Source of the DNA: Rubripirellula sp.
Lineage (GTDB): Bacteria > Planctomycetota > Planctomycetia > Pirellulales > Pirellulaceae
NCBI GenBank assembly: GCA_029213145.1
Contig: JARGNK010000034.1
Location: forward strand, 3,010 to 51,161
Direction of reading: 5' to 3'
DNA: 48,152 nucleotides
This document shows, in pieces, positions 46,994 to 48,152 of this stretch (position 1 is the first letter of the stretch; every line of letters starts with the position of its first letter). The translations under genes were made by a program, and so were the position numbers. Under the pieces are notes generated by a model. It was given only the letters and a program-made list of their open reading frames with translations, made no database searches and was not told the DNA's origin.

Positions 46994-48152
46994 ATGCATC
47001 ATACGGAAGCTGCATTGAAAAATCACCCCGCCGGAGGATCCGACTTGACCGTTGTTCAGCATTCTCTGATCCAATCGATTGGCGAAATCTCGTGCGAATT
47101 GAGATCGGTGAAGACCGATCGATTGTTCTTAGTGATTGATGAACCAGCATGGCAGGCGTCGGGAGCAAAGGAAGTCCTTGAACCATACTTTGGACAGCGG
47201 GCAACAACTTGGTTTACCAAATTCGAGTTGAATCCCAAGTTGGAGGATGTGCAGCGAGGGATCGAGGCTTATCGCCAATGCCAAGCTGACTTTGTAATCG
47301 CGTTGGGCGGCGGCACTGCAATTGACCTGGCAAAACTAATTGGATCGCTCGCTGTTCAAGCGGCGACTGCACGCGATATCGCAAGTGGCCAGGCCTCGAT
47401 TGAGATTGCTGGGAAACCTTTGATGGCGATTCCAACAACCGCCGGGACTGGGAGTGAAGCGACCCACTTTGCCGTCGTTTACGTCGATGGAGAGAAGTAT
47501 TCTGTTGCGCATCCATCGCTGTTGCCACGCTACGCAGTCGTTGATTCAAAGCTGACCACTAGCCTGCCCGAACGAATCACGGCTGCCACCGGACTCGATG
47601 CCTTCTGTCAGGCGATTGAATCGATGTGGGCGGTTGCTGCCACTGAGGAGTCGATGCAGTACGCAACCGAGGCAGCACGGCTTGCGTTTGGCAACCTTGT
47701 TACCGCAACCAAGTCACCGACGCCCGAAGCCCGCGAGGCGATGAGTCGTGCATCGCATTTGGCCGGCAAGGCCATCAACATCACGAAGACCACGGCACCC
47801 CACGCATTGTCATACGCTCTTACGTCGCGGTGGGGTGTGCCGCACGGAATGGCTGTTGCGATCACGCTCGCCCCAATGCTCGCCTTCAACGCAGCGGTGA
47901 ACGACAATGACTGTATTGATCCGCGCGGCACAACCGCTGTGCGAGATCGAATTGCTCGAATTTTGGATACTATTGGAACCAACAACGTCGACGACGCCAG
48001 CGAGTCAATCACAAGCCTATTGTCGCAAATCGACTGCCCGACGACATTCGATGCGGTTGGTGTTGACACTTCTGATGAACTGAAAAGTATCGTCGACTCG
48101 GTCAACGTTGAGCGTCTATTGAACAATCCACGGCGTGCGAGTCGGGACCAAC
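46994..48152 (+). CDS. Iron-type alcohol dehydrogenase, phosphonoacetaldehyde reductase-like (3' end outside window)
   Basis: At least 386 residues, open to the right edge. The ATG at 46994 begins MHHTEAALKNHPAGG; a TTG at 47015 would also serve. Seen: ADFVIALGGGTAIDLAKLIG (NAD(P)-binding, about 94-113), PLMAIPTTAGTGSEATHFAV, the metal region TGLDAFCQAIESMWAVAATE, KTTAPHALSYALTSRWGVPH and GMAVAITLAP. The metal ligands Asp and both late His are present, but the position that is His in FucO-type enzymes (DxxxH) is Gln (DAFCQ), as I recall for the phosphonoacetaldehyde/3-phosphonopropanal-type reductases. With the phosphonatase-like neighbour this suggests reduction of a phosphono-aldehyde; the exact substrate is inference. 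Confidence 0.85.
   Translation, partial: MHHTEAALKNHPAGGSDLTVVQHSLIQSIGEISCELRSVKTDRLFLVIDEPAWQASGAKEVLEPYFGQRATTWFTKFELNPKLEDVQRGIEAYRQCQADFVIALGGGTAIDLAKLIGSLAVQAATARDIASGQASIEIAGKPLMAIPTTAGTGSEATHFAVVYVDGEKYSVAHPSLLPRYAVVDSKLTTSLPERITAATGLDAFCQAIESMWAVAATEESMQYATEAARLAFGNLVTATKSPTPEAREAMSRASHLAGKAINITKTTAPHALSYALTSRWGVPHGMAVAITLAPMLAFNAAVNDNDCIDPRGTTAVRDRIARILDTIGTNNVDDASESITSLLSQIDCPTTFDAVGVDTSDELKSIVDSVNVERLLNNPRRASRDQ

Overview
The window looks like chromosomal DNA of a Planctomycetota member of the Pirellulales/Rhodopirellula type. This rests on several family-level traits seen together: an N-terminal LEPR-XLL-type motif, many secreted formylglycine sulfatases, an ECF sigma factor of the Rhodopirellula/Verrucomicrobium class paired with a membrane partner protein, a YHYH-domain protein with EF-hands, a truncated J-domain/zinc-ribbon/DUF3060 protein, and wide spacing between genes. 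No RNA gene, CRISPR array or intact insertion sequence was recognised.

Layout. 1-75: a 16-bp tandem repeat running off the left edge. 300-1001 (-): TrmK-like tRNA methyltransferase. 1980-3538 (-): LEPR-XLL/GEVED/FG-GAP surface protein broken by a one-base shift in a C7 tract. 4896-5455 (+): decayed secreted or membrane protein gene. 5860-7212 (-): sulfatase, followed upstream by the C-terminal wreck of a second arylsulfatase (7292-8005). 8107-10834 (-): two-gene methionine-sulfoxide-reductase-like module (MsrP plus an MsrQ/FNR/ferredoxin fusion). 13302-14666 (+): PQQ-type propeller. 15376-17655 (+): large secreted planctomycete protein.

The most interesting part is 18098-30293 (+), a co-directional run with ATGA overlaps at its first three joints: ECF sigma factor, membrane protein with a LolA-like outer region, purple-acid-phosphatase-like phosphoesterase, sulfatase with an altered active site, small EF-hand protein, second (canonical) sulfatase, DUF5658-like membrane protein, unknown secreted protein, YHYH/EF-hand protein, and an unknown secreted helical protein. 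Five of these products carry the same paired EF-hand module, with exactly 23 residues from loop to loop, at different ends of unrelated folds. My inference is a sigma-factor-controlled, calcium-dependent extracellular or envelope system for removing sulfate and phosphate esters.

30820-31899 (-): secreted protein gene with an in-frame TAG. 32462-33853 (+): J-like/zinc-ribbon/DUF3060 protein. 35209-36726 (+): Tat-exported alpha/beta hydrolase related to PhoPQ-activated proteins. 37150-38761 (-): two unrecognised genes. 38990-39180 (+): transposase remnant. 39555-43936 (+): RND efflux adaptor and pump. 44711-45073 (+): small secreted protein behind a strong sigma-54 promoter match. 45911-48152: divergent aminophosphonate-type locus (cupin and phosphonatase-like hydrolase on -, iron-type alcohol dehydrogenase on +, cut by the right edge) around a 7-3-7 palindrome.

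The window is rich in gene debris: two broken genes with one clean lesion each, plus several decayed fragments. The single-lesion cases (C7 tract, TAG) could be assembly errors and should be checked against reads.
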